A DNA stretch of 21,195 bases from an uncultured Actinomycetes bacterium (GCA_937888775.1 CALAQT010000315.1:1-21195), one strand, 5' to 3'. Positions 11,098 through 19,804 are shown, counted from the stretch's first letter. Translations and numbers: made by a program. Notes: generated from the sequence alone by a model not told the origin.

Positions 11098-11816
11098 CTG
11101 ACAACCTCCTGGGAATCGTCCGCCAGGTTGTGGCGGGTTTGAAGTAGTGAGCGGCAGATGCCGCCGTTGGCCTCTAGGCTGGTCCGTACGAGCCGCGCCA
11201 TCCGCAGCCAGCGCTGCAGCTGATCGACCGCCACCGGCTCACCGCTGGCCAGCACGAAGGCCGGCGCGTCGGACGCGGTGTCGAGCCCGAGCGCGGCGCG
11301 CAGCTCGAGGCTGCGGCTGGCCTCGGGCCGGTCCGGCAGGTCGGCCACGCGCATCGCGAGCACCCGCTCGGGGGTGGCGCCGCCGGCCAGTAGCGCCTCG
11401 CAGACCGTCGACTGGCGCGCGATTAGCGCCTTGCGTTGAAACAGCTCGCGCAGCGCCTCCAGATCATCGTCCTCGGTTTCTCCCGGAAAGGCACCGGTGA
11501 ATCCCTCGCCCCTTCCGAGTGCCCCGTTGATCTCGTCTCCGGTGTAATGGTCCTCGAGCTGGACGCTCACGCGCCGCACTCCGGGCAGCCCACGCACGGC
11601 GGTCCGCGCGTCGGCGGCCATCAGAAACGCGAAGTTCGGCGCACATTGCGGCGTTGGGAGCCGCAGAGCGACCCGCACGTCGCCATCCCGGTCGATCTCT
11701 ACGGAGCTGACGAACCGAAGCGAGGTAATCGGCTCGTCCAGCTCAGGATCGATCACCCGGTCCAGCGCCGCGAGCACGCGCTCCCGCGTGCTCGCGACGG
11801 AAACCGAACCGGTCAT
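11094..11816 (-). CDS. MIP18/DUF59-domain protein, probable metal-centre assembly factor
   Basis: The 240-residue protein has an N-terminal MIP18 (DUF59, PaaD/SufT-like) domain at about residues 8-95. Its conserved DPELDEPITSLRFV and TPQCAPNFAFLMAAD contain the single conserved Cys. A further 130 or so residues are unusual for the family and contain two more Cys (STVCEALL and NGGICRSLL). DUF59 proteins act in iron-sulfur cluster or metal-site maturation, so a role in loading the diiron hydroxylase or the 2Fe-2S reductase is plausible. It is coupled by ATGA overlaps to the genes on both sides, and homologues occupy the same place in mycobacterial and rhodococcal mim/prm clusters. The function is inferred. 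Confidence 0.85.
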
Positions 11817-12877
11817 CCGGCTGCCGACTCGACCAGGTGTGCGTCCTCCTGAGCGGCGGGCGTGCCGGCCTCGTCGGGCAGACGGAACTCGGCTGGGACA
11901 TCGATCCCGTACAGCCGGGCCGCGTTGAGCCCCAGGATCTTGCGCTTCCCGGCGTCGTTGAGCCGCGGGTAGTCCGAGTACTCCTCATGGTCGGCCGAGG
12001 GGTAGTCCCAGCCGATGAAGCCGTCGATCTGCCACTTGGGCTCCCAGATGCCGTAGTCGGAGCCGAACAGCATCTTGTCCTCGCCGACCCAGAACAGCAG
12101 CTCGCCCATGACCTTGGCGAAGAACTTCGGCCTGGCGTACATGAGCCCGCCGATGACCACCGACAGGCCGGCGTAGACGTTGGGCTCCTGCGTCGCCATG
12201 AAGCAGAAGTCCTCGATCCGCGGCAGCCCGACGTGCTCGATGATGAAGTTGAGCTCCGGGTTGTCGGTCGCGGCCTGGTCGACGTCACGAGGATCGAAGG
12301 CGTCCTTGTCCAGCGGCCAGATCGTCGGACCCTTGTGGACATGCAGGTTCTTGATGCCCAGCTCCTTGCACGCCTCGTAGAACGGCTTGCACTCCTCGTC
12401 GTCGAGCCGCCACCCGCGTGAGCCGTTGTGCCACTCGGCGGTGTAGAGCTTGACGCCCTGCAGGTTGTACTTCCTGGCGTCCTCGCGCAGCTCGTTGAGT
12501 CCAGCCTCGCCCTCACGTGGGTCAAACCGGCCGTTGACGATCAGCTTGCCGGGATACTTGGCGGCCAGCTTGCCGTTCTCCTCGGCGGTGTTGAAACCGG
12601 TCGTGTACCACTCCTTCAGGTACGTGGACTGCATGATCCCGACGTCGACTCCGCCGTCCTCGAACACGTCCTTGACGAAGTCCTCCTCGGAGTACTTCAT
12701 GAACTTCTCCAGCGGCCAGTGCGTCTCCGCCGGTCCCAGGCCCATGTAGGCGTGGAAGCACTCGATCCAACCCTTGGCGTACTGCTCGTGGCCCTTGACC
12801 CAGTTCGCGGGGCTGGCGTCCCAGAAGTGGCAGTGCCCGTCGACGATGAAGTACTTCTCGCCGTTCTTCTCGTACAT
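11813..12877 (-). CDS. Amidohydrolase-family (ACMSD-like) protein of the prm cluster
   Basis: The 354-residue TIM-barrel metal hydrolase of the amidohydrolase 2 type has the HxH pair in DGHCHFWD (His15, His17), HVHKGP (His179/181), EHVGLP (His215) and FGSDYG (Asp274), a complete metal-binding set. The SD GGGAGAGAG precedes ATG 12877, 14 bases after prmD. A gene of this family follows the coupling protein in mycobacterial and rhodococcal propane monooxygenase clusters, where its catalytic role has not to my knowledge been settled. It could act on a downstream metabolite or in enzyme maturation. The TGA overlaps the ATG of the DUF59 gene. Confidence 0.92.
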   Translation of the reverse strand: MYEKNGEKYFIVDGHCHFWDASPANWVKGHEQYAKGWIECFHAYMGLGPAETHWPLEKFMKYSEEDFVKDVFEDGGVDVGIMQSTYLKEWYTTGFNTAEENGKLAAKYPGKLIVNGRFDPREGEAGLNELREDARKYNLQGVKLYTAEWHNGSRGWRLDDEECKPFYEACKELGIKNLHVHKGPTIWPLDKDAFDPRDVDQAATDNPELNFIIEHVGLPRIEDFCFMATQEPNVYAGLSVVIGGLMYARPKFFAKVMGELLFWVGEDKMLFGSDYGIWEPKWQIDGFIGWDYPSADHEEYSDYPRLNDAGKRKILGLNAARLYGIDVPAEFRLPDEAGTPAAQEDAHLVESAAG

Positions 12878-12891
12878 GTCTCTCTCCCTCT

Positions 12892-13251
12892 CTAGCTCAG
12901 CGCTTTAAGGTCGAAGCTAATGTACTCCGCTGCGTCCTCGGGATTGGCGAACATGATGATGCGGTCGTCGAGCACCACCATGCGGCCGTAATGGGTCGAC
13001 ATGATCTCCTCGAAGTCGTCATTGCCGAAGTCATCCCAGCCCAGCGCCTCGGCGCACTCCGCATAGTCGATCTCGAACTTATTGTCCCCGTCGACGCGGA
13101 TCATCGAGGGCAGTTCCTCAACGGTGACGCCCGGCTTGCCACGCATCACGTTGGCGACCACGTACCCCACCTGGTTGTTCATCAGGGTCACGCCGGCACG
13201 GTTCGAGGACGTCGGATCTGCCTTGAATCGGTCAGTGGAGGTGCTGCTCAT
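12892..13251 (-). CDS. prmD: Monooxygenase coupling (effector) protein
   Basis: The 119-residue MmoB/DmpM-family protein has a flexible N-terminal tail (residues 1-19), then a compact domain with NQVGYVVANVMRGKPGVTVEELPSM, KFEIDYAECAEALGWDDF and the C-terminal STHYGRMVVLDDRIIMFANPEDA. Such proteins carry no cofactor; they bind the hydroxylase and tune its diiron site and electron transfer. ATG 13251 overlaps the prmC stop as ATGA, giving tight coupling. The position, fourth after alpha, reductase and beta, is the standard prmABCD/mimABCD order. The alternative name is mimD. Confidence 0.95.
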   Translation of the reverse strand: MSSTSTDRFKADPTSSNRAGVTLMNNQVGYVVANVMRGKPGVTVEELPSMIRVDGDNKFEIDYAECAEALGWDDFGNDDFEEIMSTHYGRMVVLDDRIIMFANPEDAAEYISFDLKALS

Positions 13252-14357
13252 CGATCAAGCTCCTTTGAGTTGAGTTTCAGGTCGGCGAGGAGTTCCTCGA
13301 AGCGCCGCCGGGAATGCGCGAGGGATTCCTCGAAGCGGATCACCTTCTCGCCCGGCTGCGACCAGATCGGCTGCAGCGTCCGGGCCGCCGCGATGCTGAC
13401 CGGCGTCCAGGTCTTCAGCCAGGACTCCATCGTCGCCCGGTTGGCCTCCCCGTGCTCCTCGTCTGCGGACAGCATCCCGAACAGCCGGCGGGCGACGCGC
13501 AGGTCGCGCGCGGTGTCGGACTCGCCGGCCCCCATCAGCGTCGGCGTGACGAAGTCGCCTTGCAGAGCGGCCACCTGCATCACGAACTCGCTGCGGAACA
13601 ACTCGCCGACCAGCGGCTCGAACACCACCGTTGCGGCGAAGAACGCCTCCGCCCAGTCCCGGATGGCGGTGAGCTTTTCGACGTTCTCTCGCACGCCCTG
13701 CCAGACCGGGTCGTTGATCCAGGCGTCCTTGTGGGCCTCACCATCGAAGCCCTCGACCTGATCGGTGAGATCGAGGTTGTACAGGATGATGTCCTGGCCG
13801 AAACGCAGCTTGTGCGCCGAGGCGACCGACAGCGCGTTGTTGATCATGTTGGTCGGGGCGTCGCGCTGGGCGGGCAGATAGACGTGCATCCCGATCCCGT
13901 GCTCGACGTGCGCCCAGGCGCTGACGTGGCGCTCCACCGTCTTGACCCAACCGCTGTTCCAGCCCTCGAACGCGCGCGCAGCCTTGGCGTTAGCGAGATT
14001 CTGGCTGATCTGACGCACGACGTTGGCGTTGTTGCGATAGATCGTCTGCTCCCACTCCTCGTTGGGGTCGAGGAACAGGTGCCAGTTGGAGGACTTCAGC
14101 GCCGTCCACTCCAGTGGATAGCCACCGGTGCCGTCGGCGAACCCGTAGATCCAGCCCTGGAGCAGGTGGCGGGCGGGATCGGGCTGCACGTCGACGGTGA
14201 CGTCCTCGTACACGCTCGCGCGCCGCTTGGCGGGCGTGAAGTAGTTGTAGCTCCGGCTCGTGGAGGAGGGGAACTCGCGGGCGCCGGCCTCGGCGTCGGT
14301 GAAATGCGGCTTGGGAACGCTGCGTTCTTTGACCGGAGCTTCAGTGTCAGTTGCCAT
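13248..14357 (-). CDS. prmC: Soluble diiron monooxygenase, hydroxylase beta subunit
   Basis: The 369-residue product from ATG 14357 is the small hydroxylase subunit. It is ferritin-like but without the EXXH iron ligands of the alpha subunit. Family features include SRSYNYFTPAKRRASVYEDVTVD near the N-terminus, GWIYGFADG, the ARAFEGWNSGWVKTVERHVS region and SAHKLRFGQDIILYNLDL. It pairs with PrmA in the hydroxylase (probably alpha2beta2, without a gamma subunit, as in group V/propane-type enzymes). A purine-rich SD (GGAGAGGAGAGAG) precedes the start. The open frame upstream of 14357 runs into prmB and is not used. An alternative name is mimC. Confidence 0.95.
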   Translation of the reverse strand: MATDTEAPVKERSVPKPHFTDAEAGAREFPSSTSRSYNYFTPAKRRASVYEDVTVDVQPDPARHLLQGWIYGFADGTGGYPLEWTALKSSNWHLFLDPNEEWEQTIYRNNANVVRQISQNLANAKAARAFEGWNSGWVKTVERHVSAWAHVEHGIGMHVYLPAQRDAPTNMINNALSVASAHKLRFGQDIILYNLDLTDQVEGFDGEAHKDAWINDPVWQGVRENVEKLTAIRDWAEAFFAATVVFEPLVGELFRSEFVMQVAALQGDFVTPTLMGAGESDTARDLRVARRLFGMLSADEEHGEANRATMESWLKTWTPVSIAAARTLQPIWSQPGEKVIRFEESLAHSRRRFEELLADLKLNSKELDR

Positions 14358-14382
14358 CGCTTGCTCTCTCTCCTCTCCGCCG

Positions 14383-15411
14383 TCACTCGGCGGTGGTCGT
14401 GAACTTGTCGTAGAAGACCCGATTCTCGGGTACGCCGTTCTGCTCCAACATGCCGATGGCGGCGTCGACCATCGGCGGAGGACCACACAGGTACGCGTCC
14501 ACGTCGCTCAGCTTGTCCTCGCAGCGCGCGACCACGTCAGTGATCAGCCCGCGCTCACCGTCCCACTCCTCGTCATCCTCGACATCGGAGAGAGCCGGCA
14601 CGAAGCGAAAGTTCTCCAGACGCTGCTCGAGCTCAGCGATCTCCTCCAGGTGAAACAGGTCCTTGCGCCCGCGGGCTCCGTAGTAGTAGACCGCCGGGCG
14701 ATCGACGCCCCGATCGGCCATCGATCGCAGCAGCGCCAGGATCGGGGCCATGCCGGCGCCGCCGCCGACGAACAGCAGCGGCCGTTCGGACTTCTCACGT
14801 AGCGTGAACACGCCGTAGGGGCCGGTCACCTCGAGCTCGTGTCCCTCTTGCAGCGAGCCGCTCGAGAGCAGACTGGAGAACTTGCCGTCGGGATAGACCT
14901 TGATCATGAACTCGAGTTCGCCCGGTCGGTGAGACGGGATATTGGCCATCGAGAACGACCGCACCTCCTCGCTGTCGGGGATGCGGAGGTCGCAGTACTG
15001 CCCCGGCTTGAAATCGAGCGCGTCCCCGCTGAGGACCAGTCGGTGAATGTCGTGGGTCAGCGCCTCGAGCGTTTCGATGCGCATCTGCTGGGTCTGCAGC
15101 TTGATGCCGCTGCGCAGCACCTCCTCGTCGTAGTTGATCAGCTCGACCTCCAGATCGGACTGGGCATGGGCGCGGCACAGCAGCGTCCACCCCTCCTCCT
15201 TCTCAAAGTCGTTGAGCGCGAAGGTCGAGTACTTGTCGAGGTCGACCTCGCCGTCGAGCAGGAATGACTTGCAGGCTGCGCATTGGCCTTCCTTACAGCC
15301 GTGCATCAGCATCAAGCCCTGCCGGAATGCGCCGCGCAGAACCGTCTCGTCCTCGTCGACCTCGAACTCGATGCCGACCGGCTCAAGTCGTACTTGGTAG
15401 GTCTGTCCCAT
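14383..15411 (-). CDS. prmB: Monooxygenase NADH reductase (2Fe-2S/FAD)
   Basis: The 342-residue electron-transfer component has an N-terminal plant-type ferredoxin domain with Cys39, Cys44, Cys47 and Cys79 (HGCKEGQCAACK ... LLCRA). An FAD domain with RSFSMAN (Arg151 onward) follows, then an NAD domain with VGGGAGMAP (about 215-223) and the CGPPPMVDAA motif near the end. It passes electrons from NADH to the PrmA diiron site. It lies between prmA and prmC; a stable stem-loop separates it from prmA. ATG 15411 is well placed for a full ferredoxin domain. An alternative name is mimB. Confidence 0.96.
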   Translation of the reverse strand: MGQTYQVRLEPVGIEFEVDEDETVLRGAFRQGLMLMHGCKEGQCAACKSFLLDGEVDLDKYSTFALNDFEKEEGWTLLCRAHAQSDLEVELINYDEEVLRSGIKLQTQQMRIETLEALTHDIHRLVLSGDALDFKPGQYCDLRIPDSEEVRSFSMANIPSHRPGELEFMIKVYPDGKFSSLLSSGSLQEGHELEVTGPYGVFTLREKSERPLLFVGGGAGMAPILALLRSMADRGVDRPAVYYYGARGRKDLFHLEEIAELEQRLENFRFVPALSDVEDDEEWDGERGLITDVVARCEDKLSDVDAYLCGPPPMVDAAIGMLEQNGVPENRVFYDKFTTTAE

Positions 15412-15434
15412 GTCTGCCTTTGCGCGAGCCGAAA

Positions 15435-15467
15435 AGAGGCGACCGGCCCGGCGGGCCGATGGCCTCT
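15435..15467 (-). other. Stem-loop in the prmA-prmB spacer
   Basis: Inner arms CGGCCC (15444-15449) and GGGCCG (15453-15458) with a 3-base loop are extended, across a symmetric 3-base internal loop, by AGAGGC (15435-15440) and GCCTCT (15462-15467). The structure lies in the 69-bp gap after the prmA stop. It lacks a T-tract. It may protect the 3' end of prmA mRNA or attenuate read-through, raising alpha-subunit supply relative to reductase. Confidence 0.55.
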
Positions 15468-15480
15468 CTCGTGGCTAGCG

Positions 15481-17136
15481 CTAGGCGGCAGCCCCCGAGG
15501 GCTTACGGCCCGCTGGACCTCCTGCCTTGTACTCCTTGATGTGCGCCTCCCGCTCCTCGGGCGACATCGCGTTGAGCAGGATGTTGGGGCTGTTGACCGT
15601 GTACCCCTTCATCTCCTTCAGCGTCCACATCTTCTTCGGATCGAGATCCAGATGCGGCTGCGGGATCAGCGTCTCGCCGTCGTCACGGACGTAGCCGAGA
15701 TCCTGAATGCACTCGGCGAGATCGTACCCGTGGTACATGGTCTCCCACTCGCGCTTGCCGGTGAGCTTGCCCATCGACGGCGTCTGGCGACCCTTGTACT
15801 CCGGCCGGAAGGCGACGGCGTCGGTCCAATGGCAGGTCTCCGAGCAGTACGTGCGGACCTGGCCGTCGACCTCATCGACCACCATGTCCTCACGGATCAG
15901 GCAGGGAACCATGCAGCTCCAGCAGCGGTGGGGATAGACGTAGTCGGTGTCCGCATCGAAGGGGATCGGCGCGTGGCCGTTCTTCTTGGACAGGTCGGCG
16001 TAGCGCTCCCACCACTTTCCGTACTTGTCATACCAGCCCGGATACTTGAACTCGAACCACTCGAAGTCCTTGTCGTCCATGCCGTCGATCCGCCAGTAGT
16101 TAAACGGCCAGCCGGTGGCGAAGAACTGCGCGACCTCGTGGATATAGCCCTTGTTCCAGATCCGGTTCCAGGACTCCTCGACGAGGTCGTGCGGGATCTT
16201 CAGGCCGTACTTCTCCAGCGGCATCAGGTAGCTGCGGTAGTAATCGTCATAAACCCAACGACGCCACGCCTCGGCGTAGCTCTCGCGGTCCTTGCGACGG
16301 TCCTTGGTGCCGTACTCGATGAACGTGCCGATCGCGGCGTCCACGACCGCGTGGTTGTTCCACCACGCATAGCGGAGATCGCGCTCGAGCAGCTCCCGGT
16401 TGCGCTCGTCGGCGAGCGCCATCAAGATGATCGAGTAGCCGTTTGAGATATGGCGTGACTCGTCGGACTGGACCGAGTGGAACACGGTCGGCAGCAGGTA
16501 GTCGCCGTTGGCCGCCGCCTCGCCGGGCATCGCCACGAACAGGACGTTGGTGAACGCGGTCTCGGCGACGATCGTCAGATAGATGTTGGCCGCGGTGATC
16601 GCGTCACCGGTGATGAAGCCCTCGCCGAACTGACGGCCGATCGTGCCGGCGTAGCAGTTCTGGAAGGCCTTCTCAGTGATGTCGAATCCCGCCGGGTCGA
16701 TGTAGTGGTTCATGTAGAGCCGCTTGAGGTTCATCTGGATCGTCGAGTGGCGGACCTCGTCGATCATCTGGATCGCCAGCCCGTTGTGAACCTCGGGATT
16801 CGGCACGCAGCCGATCGTCAGCGGCATCGCACGAGCAGCCGAGATCTCCGGGAACGGGATGATGCTCAGGAACAGCTTCTGCCATTCCATCCAGCGCTCC
16901 TGCACCTGGCGGAACATGTTGCCGCGCATCGCGCCGTCCATCGCCCCGAAGACGCGGTTGTCCTTCTCCTCCTCCATCGGGAAGTAGGACCGCAGGACCT
17001 GCTTGAGCGGGTCCTTCTTGGGTGCCTTCTCAAACGTGTAGTCGGTGGCGTACTTCTCCACCGGCGTCACATAGGTGGGCTCCCAGGACAACTCCTGGAT
17101 CTTGTTATGGGCCTTGGTGATGCTTGCTCTACTCAC
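15481..17136 (-). CDS. prmA: Soluble diiron monooxygenase, hydroxylase alpha subunit (propane/MimA type)
   Basis: The 551-residue catalytic subunit carries a complete carboxylate-bridged diiron site: Glu97, Glu127-x-x-His130 (MIDEVRH), Glu192 (VAETAF) and Glu226-x-x-His229 (SDESRH). The C-terminal part has a Cys-rich YHS-like segment ([10 protein letters not shown] ... [13 protein letters not shown]). The sequence closely matches, from memory, mycobacterial MimA and rhodococcal PrmA, enzymes that hydroxylate propane at the secondary carbon and, for Mim, also acetone and phenol. The start is GTG 17134-17136 with GAGGAG upstream. The gene is preceded by an IclR gene on the same strand (102-bp gap) holding direct and inverted repeats. 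Length and motifs are intact. The natural substrate range cannot be read from sequence. Confidence 0.97.
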   Translation of the reverse strand: MSRASITKAHNKIQELSWEPTYVTPVEKYATDYTFEKAPKKDPLKQVLRSYFPMEEEKDNRVFGAMDGAMRGNMFRQVQERWMEWQKLFLSIIPFPEISAARAMPLTIGCVPNPEVHNGLAIQMIDEVRHSTIQMNLKRLYMNHYIDPAGFDITEKAFQNCYAGTIGRQFGEGFITGDAITAANIYLTIVAETAFTNVLFVAMPGEAAANGDYLLPTVFHSVQSDESRHISNGYSIILMALADERNRELLERDLRYAWWNNHAVVDAAIGTFIEYGTKDRRKDRESYAEAWRRWVYDDYYRSYLMPLEKYGLKIPHDLVEESWNRIWNKGYIHEVAQFFATGWPFNYWRIDGMDDKDFEWFEFKYPGWYDKYGKWWERYADLSKKNGHAPIPFDADTDYVYPHRCWSCMVPCLIREDMVVDEVDGQVRTYCSETCHWTDAVAFRPEYKGRQTPSMGKLTGKREWETMYHGYDLAECIQDLGYVRDDGETLIPQPHLDLDPKKMWTLKEMKGYTVNSPNILLNAMSPEEREAHIKEYKAGGPAGRKPSGAAA

Positions 17137-17157
17137 CCTCTACTCCTCTGTTGAGAT

Positions 17158-17168
17158 CCCTGTCAGGG
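17158..17168. promoter_or_regulatory. Inverted repeat CCCTG-T-CAGGG in the prmA leader
   Basis: A perfect 5-bp inverted repeat around one central base lies 21 bp upstream of the prmA GTG, just 5' of its SD. It could be an IclR operator or a small leader hairpin (loop too short to be stable as RNA). The call is by pattern only. Confidence 0.3.
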
Positions 17169-17173
17169 GCTTT

Positions 17174-17198
17174 CTCGGCGCGCTCTGACTCGGCGCGC
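17174..17198. repeat. 10-bp direct repeat upstream of prmA
   Basis: CTCGGCGCGC occurs at 17174-17183 and again at 17189-17198, a 15-bp period with spacer TCTGA. It sits in the only intergenic gap between the IclR gene and prmA, so it is a candidate regulator site. GC-rich composition makes chance occurrence less remarkable. Confidence 0.4.
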
Positions 17199-17238
17199 GC
17201 GCTGCCCATCTCCTGCCGATGCCTCGACGGACCCGCCG

Positions 17239-18168
17239 TCACACCGCCTCGCGACTGAGACTAAGTTCTGGCTCGCGACCAGGCAAGAAGCTCGCGTTTT
17301 CTGCAACTGCTTGCAATTCGCGGGGCTTTTCCCGTCGCTTGCGCGCGCCGCTGCGCACGGCGCTCTCGTTCTGGCGCGAAGCTGCCGAAGCCGCGGCGCG
17401 GGCAACATCCAGCAACGTCGCCGCCAGCGCCTCTCGCTCACTGTCGAAGATGTGCGAGGTCGTCGACAGGCCCAACGCGGCAACGAAGCGCTGCTGCTGA
17501 TCGAAGATCGGCGCCGCGACGCAGCAGAAGTTCTCCTCGAACTCCTCTCGGTCGACGGCGAAGCCAAGCTCTCCAACCCGCCCCAGATCCGCCTTCAGAG
17601 CCTGCGGCGAGATGATCGTGTGAGGGGTGAAGGCCTTCAAGCCCCTCTGTATGTAGCGCCCAAGGGCCTGCGAAGACAGCAGCGACAGGACCACTTTGCC
17701 CATCGCCAGCGCGTGCGCGCTGTCCCGGATCTCGCTGCCCAGCCCGGGCATTCGCGGTACGCCCTGGCGGCCATGGAAGGCAACGATCTCGATTCGACCC
17801 TTGCGCACCACGCCCAGATACGAGCGCTTGCGCGTGCGCAGGAACAACTCGTCGACGGTCCCGGCGAGACCGTCGTGAATTGGAGTGCTCTGCTCGGTGG
17901 AGCCGGTCAGCTCCTCCAGGCCTCGAGCGGGGCGATACACGCCCTTGCTCTCGTGGACGGCGAAGCCCTCTTCGCACAGGCTGGTGAGCAGGTAGTAGGC
18001 GGTCGAGGTGCTCTTGCCCAGCGACCGCGCGACCTCGTCCGCGCGCACCCCTTCGGGTCGTTCGACGAGCAGCGCCAGCACTCGCAGCACCGCCCTGGCG
18101 GTGCTCAGACTGCGGCTCGAGGCAGCGACACGAGCACGGGCTAGCGCCCGTACCGATTCGCTCTTCAT
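17239..18168 (-). CDS. IclR-family transcriptional regulator
   Basis: The 309-residue regulator has an N-terminal winged HTH (residues about 20-80: SLSTARAVLRVLALLVERPE, VRADEVARSLGKSTSTAYYLL, LCEEGFAV). An IclR effector (GAF-like) domain at about 95-265 includes GLGSEIRDSAHALAMGKVVL and ELGFAVDREEFEENFCCVAAPIFD. The basic C-terminal tail (RKRREKPREL) is longer than usual. ATG 18168 was chosen because GGAGAGG stands 6 bases upstream; the GTG at 18225 has no such support. It is transcribed toward prmA, so it either controls or is co-transcribed with the monooxygenase operon. The effector may be an alkane-derived alcohol or ketone, which is inference. Confidence 0.92.
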   Translation of the reverse strand: MKSESVRALARARVAASSRSLSTARAVLRVLALLVERPEGVRADEVARSLGKSTSTAYYLLTSLCEEGFAVHESKGVYRPARGLEELTGSTEQSTPIHDGLAGTVDELFLRTRKRSYLGVVRKGRIEIVAFHGRQGVPRMPGLGSEIRDSAHALAMGKVVLSLLSSQALGRYIQRGLKAFTPHTIISPQALKADLGRVGELGFAVDREEFEENFCCVAAPIFDQQQRFVAALGLSTTSHIFDSEREALAATLLDVARAAASAASRQNESAVRSGARKRREKPRELQAVAENASFLPGREPELSLSREAV

Positions 18169-18223
18169 TGACAACCTCTCCGTCTCGGTGAGGCCCGGGA
18201 TGATTGCCGGACCTACGTCCTTC

Positions 18224-18268
18224 ACACTAGACGACGACCCCTCTGGCGGGTGTTACACGAGCGTTACA
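18224..18268 (-). promoter_or_regulatory. Candidate activator-type promoter of the IclR-prm unit (tandem TGTAAC)
   Basis: On the minus strand TGTAAC occurs twice, at 18263-18268 and 18252-18257, exactly 11 bp apart, one helical turn. Downstream, TAGTGT at 18224-18229 fits the TANNNT -10 pattern. With a start near 18217 the repeats would cover about -35 to -51, where a class II activator binds and a good -35 box is missing. The AcoR-like protein encoded next door is the obvious candidate. Confidence 0.4.
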
Positions 18269-18277
18269 TACCCGGGG

Positions 18278-19804
18278 TCATATGCTCGGTGGCCCGTCGC
18301 CGGCGATGCCGGTGCGCAGCTGCCCGACCCGGGAGGCCGCCAAGCTGCGTCTCGGATCTTGGAAGGGGAGGTTGGCCAGCAGCCGCTGCCAGGCGGCCAG
18401 ATCGTGTTCGCCACCGCTGGTCGACAGCCACGCCCACAGCGCCTCCTGATCGCCGAAGCTCATCACCGATTGGCGCATCCAGCGCTCGAGCGCCTGACGC
18501 TGATGAACCACCCCGGGAGCCTCGGAACGAGGCAGCAGCGGCCCCAGGTAGCGCACCGCCGCCTGCCGGACGTCGCCGCGGTGCAGCAGACCGCATACCT
18601 CGGCGACATCGCTTGAGACGCCCGGGCGCAGCCGGTAGCGGTCGGTCTCGATCCATTCGCCCAGCAGCTTGCGCAGGCGCGAGATCTCGACCCGGACGCC
18701 GCCAGAGCGGCCCGGGTCCCCATACAGACCGCGGCTCAACTCCTCGCTGCTGAGCCCATCCGGGCGGGCACACAACAGCGTCAGGATCTCGCTGTGGCGC
18801 AGGCGCATCCCCAGGCGCCACCCGTTCAGCTCGACCTCGGCGCAATCCCGGCCGAGCAGGCCCAGGGTCAGCGTCGCGGGTCCGGGGCCCCGCAAGGTCT
18901 GGCGACGCGCGGCGCGGACGACGAACGCCTCCTCGCAGCCAACCGGCTCCGCGACCAGCGGGATCCCCCCGGTCGCCGGCAACGGCCCACCGCCAGGCGG
19001 CAGCCTCAGGTGCGTCACCGGCAGCCACCCCAGCGGTCGGCTGGCGATCACGCGGCCACCCTGCGTCACCAGCGCTCGCGGCTCCGAGCCAGCGGTGAGA
19101 TGGTCGCCGAAGCGCATCAGCAGCCGGCCGTCGCGGTCGAGCATCCGGACGCGCAGCTGGGCCTCGACTGCCTGGGCAGTCGCGGTCGCAACGGCCATGC
19201 TGTGGGGGTGAACGGTGGACATCTCGCCGGTCAGGTCGATCACGCCAATCACCTGGCCGCTGTCGGGGTCGTGTACCGGCGCGGCGGCGCAGGTCCAGGA
19301 CTGCACCTGCTCGTTGAAGTGCTCGGAGGCGAACACCTGAACGGCGTGCTGGGCTGCGATCGCCGTTCCGATCGCGTTGGTGCCCGCGCCGGCCTCGCTC
19401 CACAGCGCACCCTCGGCGAAGTTCATCGAGTCGGCCGCGTGCATCCGCACGCCGGCGTTGCCCTCCACCCAGAGCAGGACGCCGTTGGCGTCGCTGACCA
19501 CGATCAGGTGACGCGATTCGTCGGCCGTCGCGGCCAGGCAGGCGCGGATCAACGGCGCCATCTCAGCCAGCGGATGGACCTCCCAGCGAGCCGAGGTCTC
19601 GTCGAGGTCCGCCACCACCGGCGCGATGCGCGACCCGGACGGATCAACACCGGCTGCGACAGAGCGCCGCCACGAGTCAGCAATCGGCGCCCGCACCGCA
19701 CGCGAGTCACCATCTCCCACGAACCGCTCCCAAGCACGACGGACCTCCCGCGCCCGCTGGGATGGAGCAGTGGCCACGTCGATGGCCAACCACGGATTGG
19801 ACAT
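18278..19804 (-). CDS. AcoR-like GAF-domain activator with winged-helix DNA-binding domain
   Basis: The 508-residue regulator begins with the ADSWRRSVAAGVDP segment (44-54) typical of AcoR/DhaR-type proteins. A GAF sensor domain follows (about 85-220: HLIVVSDANGVLLWVEG, GAGTNAIGT, CAAAPVHDPDSGQVIGVIDLTG). It has no sigma-54 AAA+ module and no Fis HTH. Instead, residues about 325-400 look like an OmpR/SARP-type winged helix (WRLGMRLRHSEILTLLCARP, LSSEELSRGLYGD, VRVEISRLRKLL). A helical tail follows. It should therefore act on sigma70-type promoters. In mycobacteria a regulator gene (mimR) near mimABCD mediates acetone-responsive expression; this protein's placement upstream of IclR and prmA fits that job. 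ATG 19804 has only a close GAGG. Confidence 0.88.
   Translation of the reverse strand: MSNPWLAIDVATAPSQRAREVRRAWERFVGDGDSRAVRAPIADSWRRSVAAGVDPSGSRIAPVVADLDETSARWEVHPLAEMAPLIRACLAATADESRHLIVVSDANGVLLWVEGNAGVRMHAADSMNFAEGALWSEAGAGTNAIGTAIAAQHAVQVFASEHFNEQVQSWTCAAAPVHDPDSGQVIGVIDLTGEMSTVHPHSMAVATATAQAVEAQLRVRMLDRDGRLLMRFGDHLTAGSEPRALVTQGGRVIASRPLGWLPVTHLRLPPGGGPLPATGGIPLVAEPVGCEEAFVVRAARRQTLRGPGPATLTLGLLGRDCAEVELNGWRLGMRLRHSEILTLLCARPDGLSSEELSRGLYGDPGRSGGVRVEISRLRKLLGEWIETDRYRLRPGVSSDVAEVCGLLHRGDVRQAAVRYLGPLLPRSEAPGVVHQRQALERWMRQSVMSFGDQEALWAWLSTSGGEHDLAAWQRLLANLPFQDPRRSLAASRVGQLRTGIAGDGPPSI

Noticed and set aside
13314..14402. 362-codon plus-strand ORF opposite prmC
   Set aside because: It is entirely antisense to a well-conserved subunit gene and shows no protein-family motif.
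15283..16446. 387-codon plus-strand ORF opposite prmA/prmB
   Set aside because: It lies antisense to two clearly conserved genes, has no recognisable domain and no SD. Long antisense frames are expected in GC-rich coding DNA.
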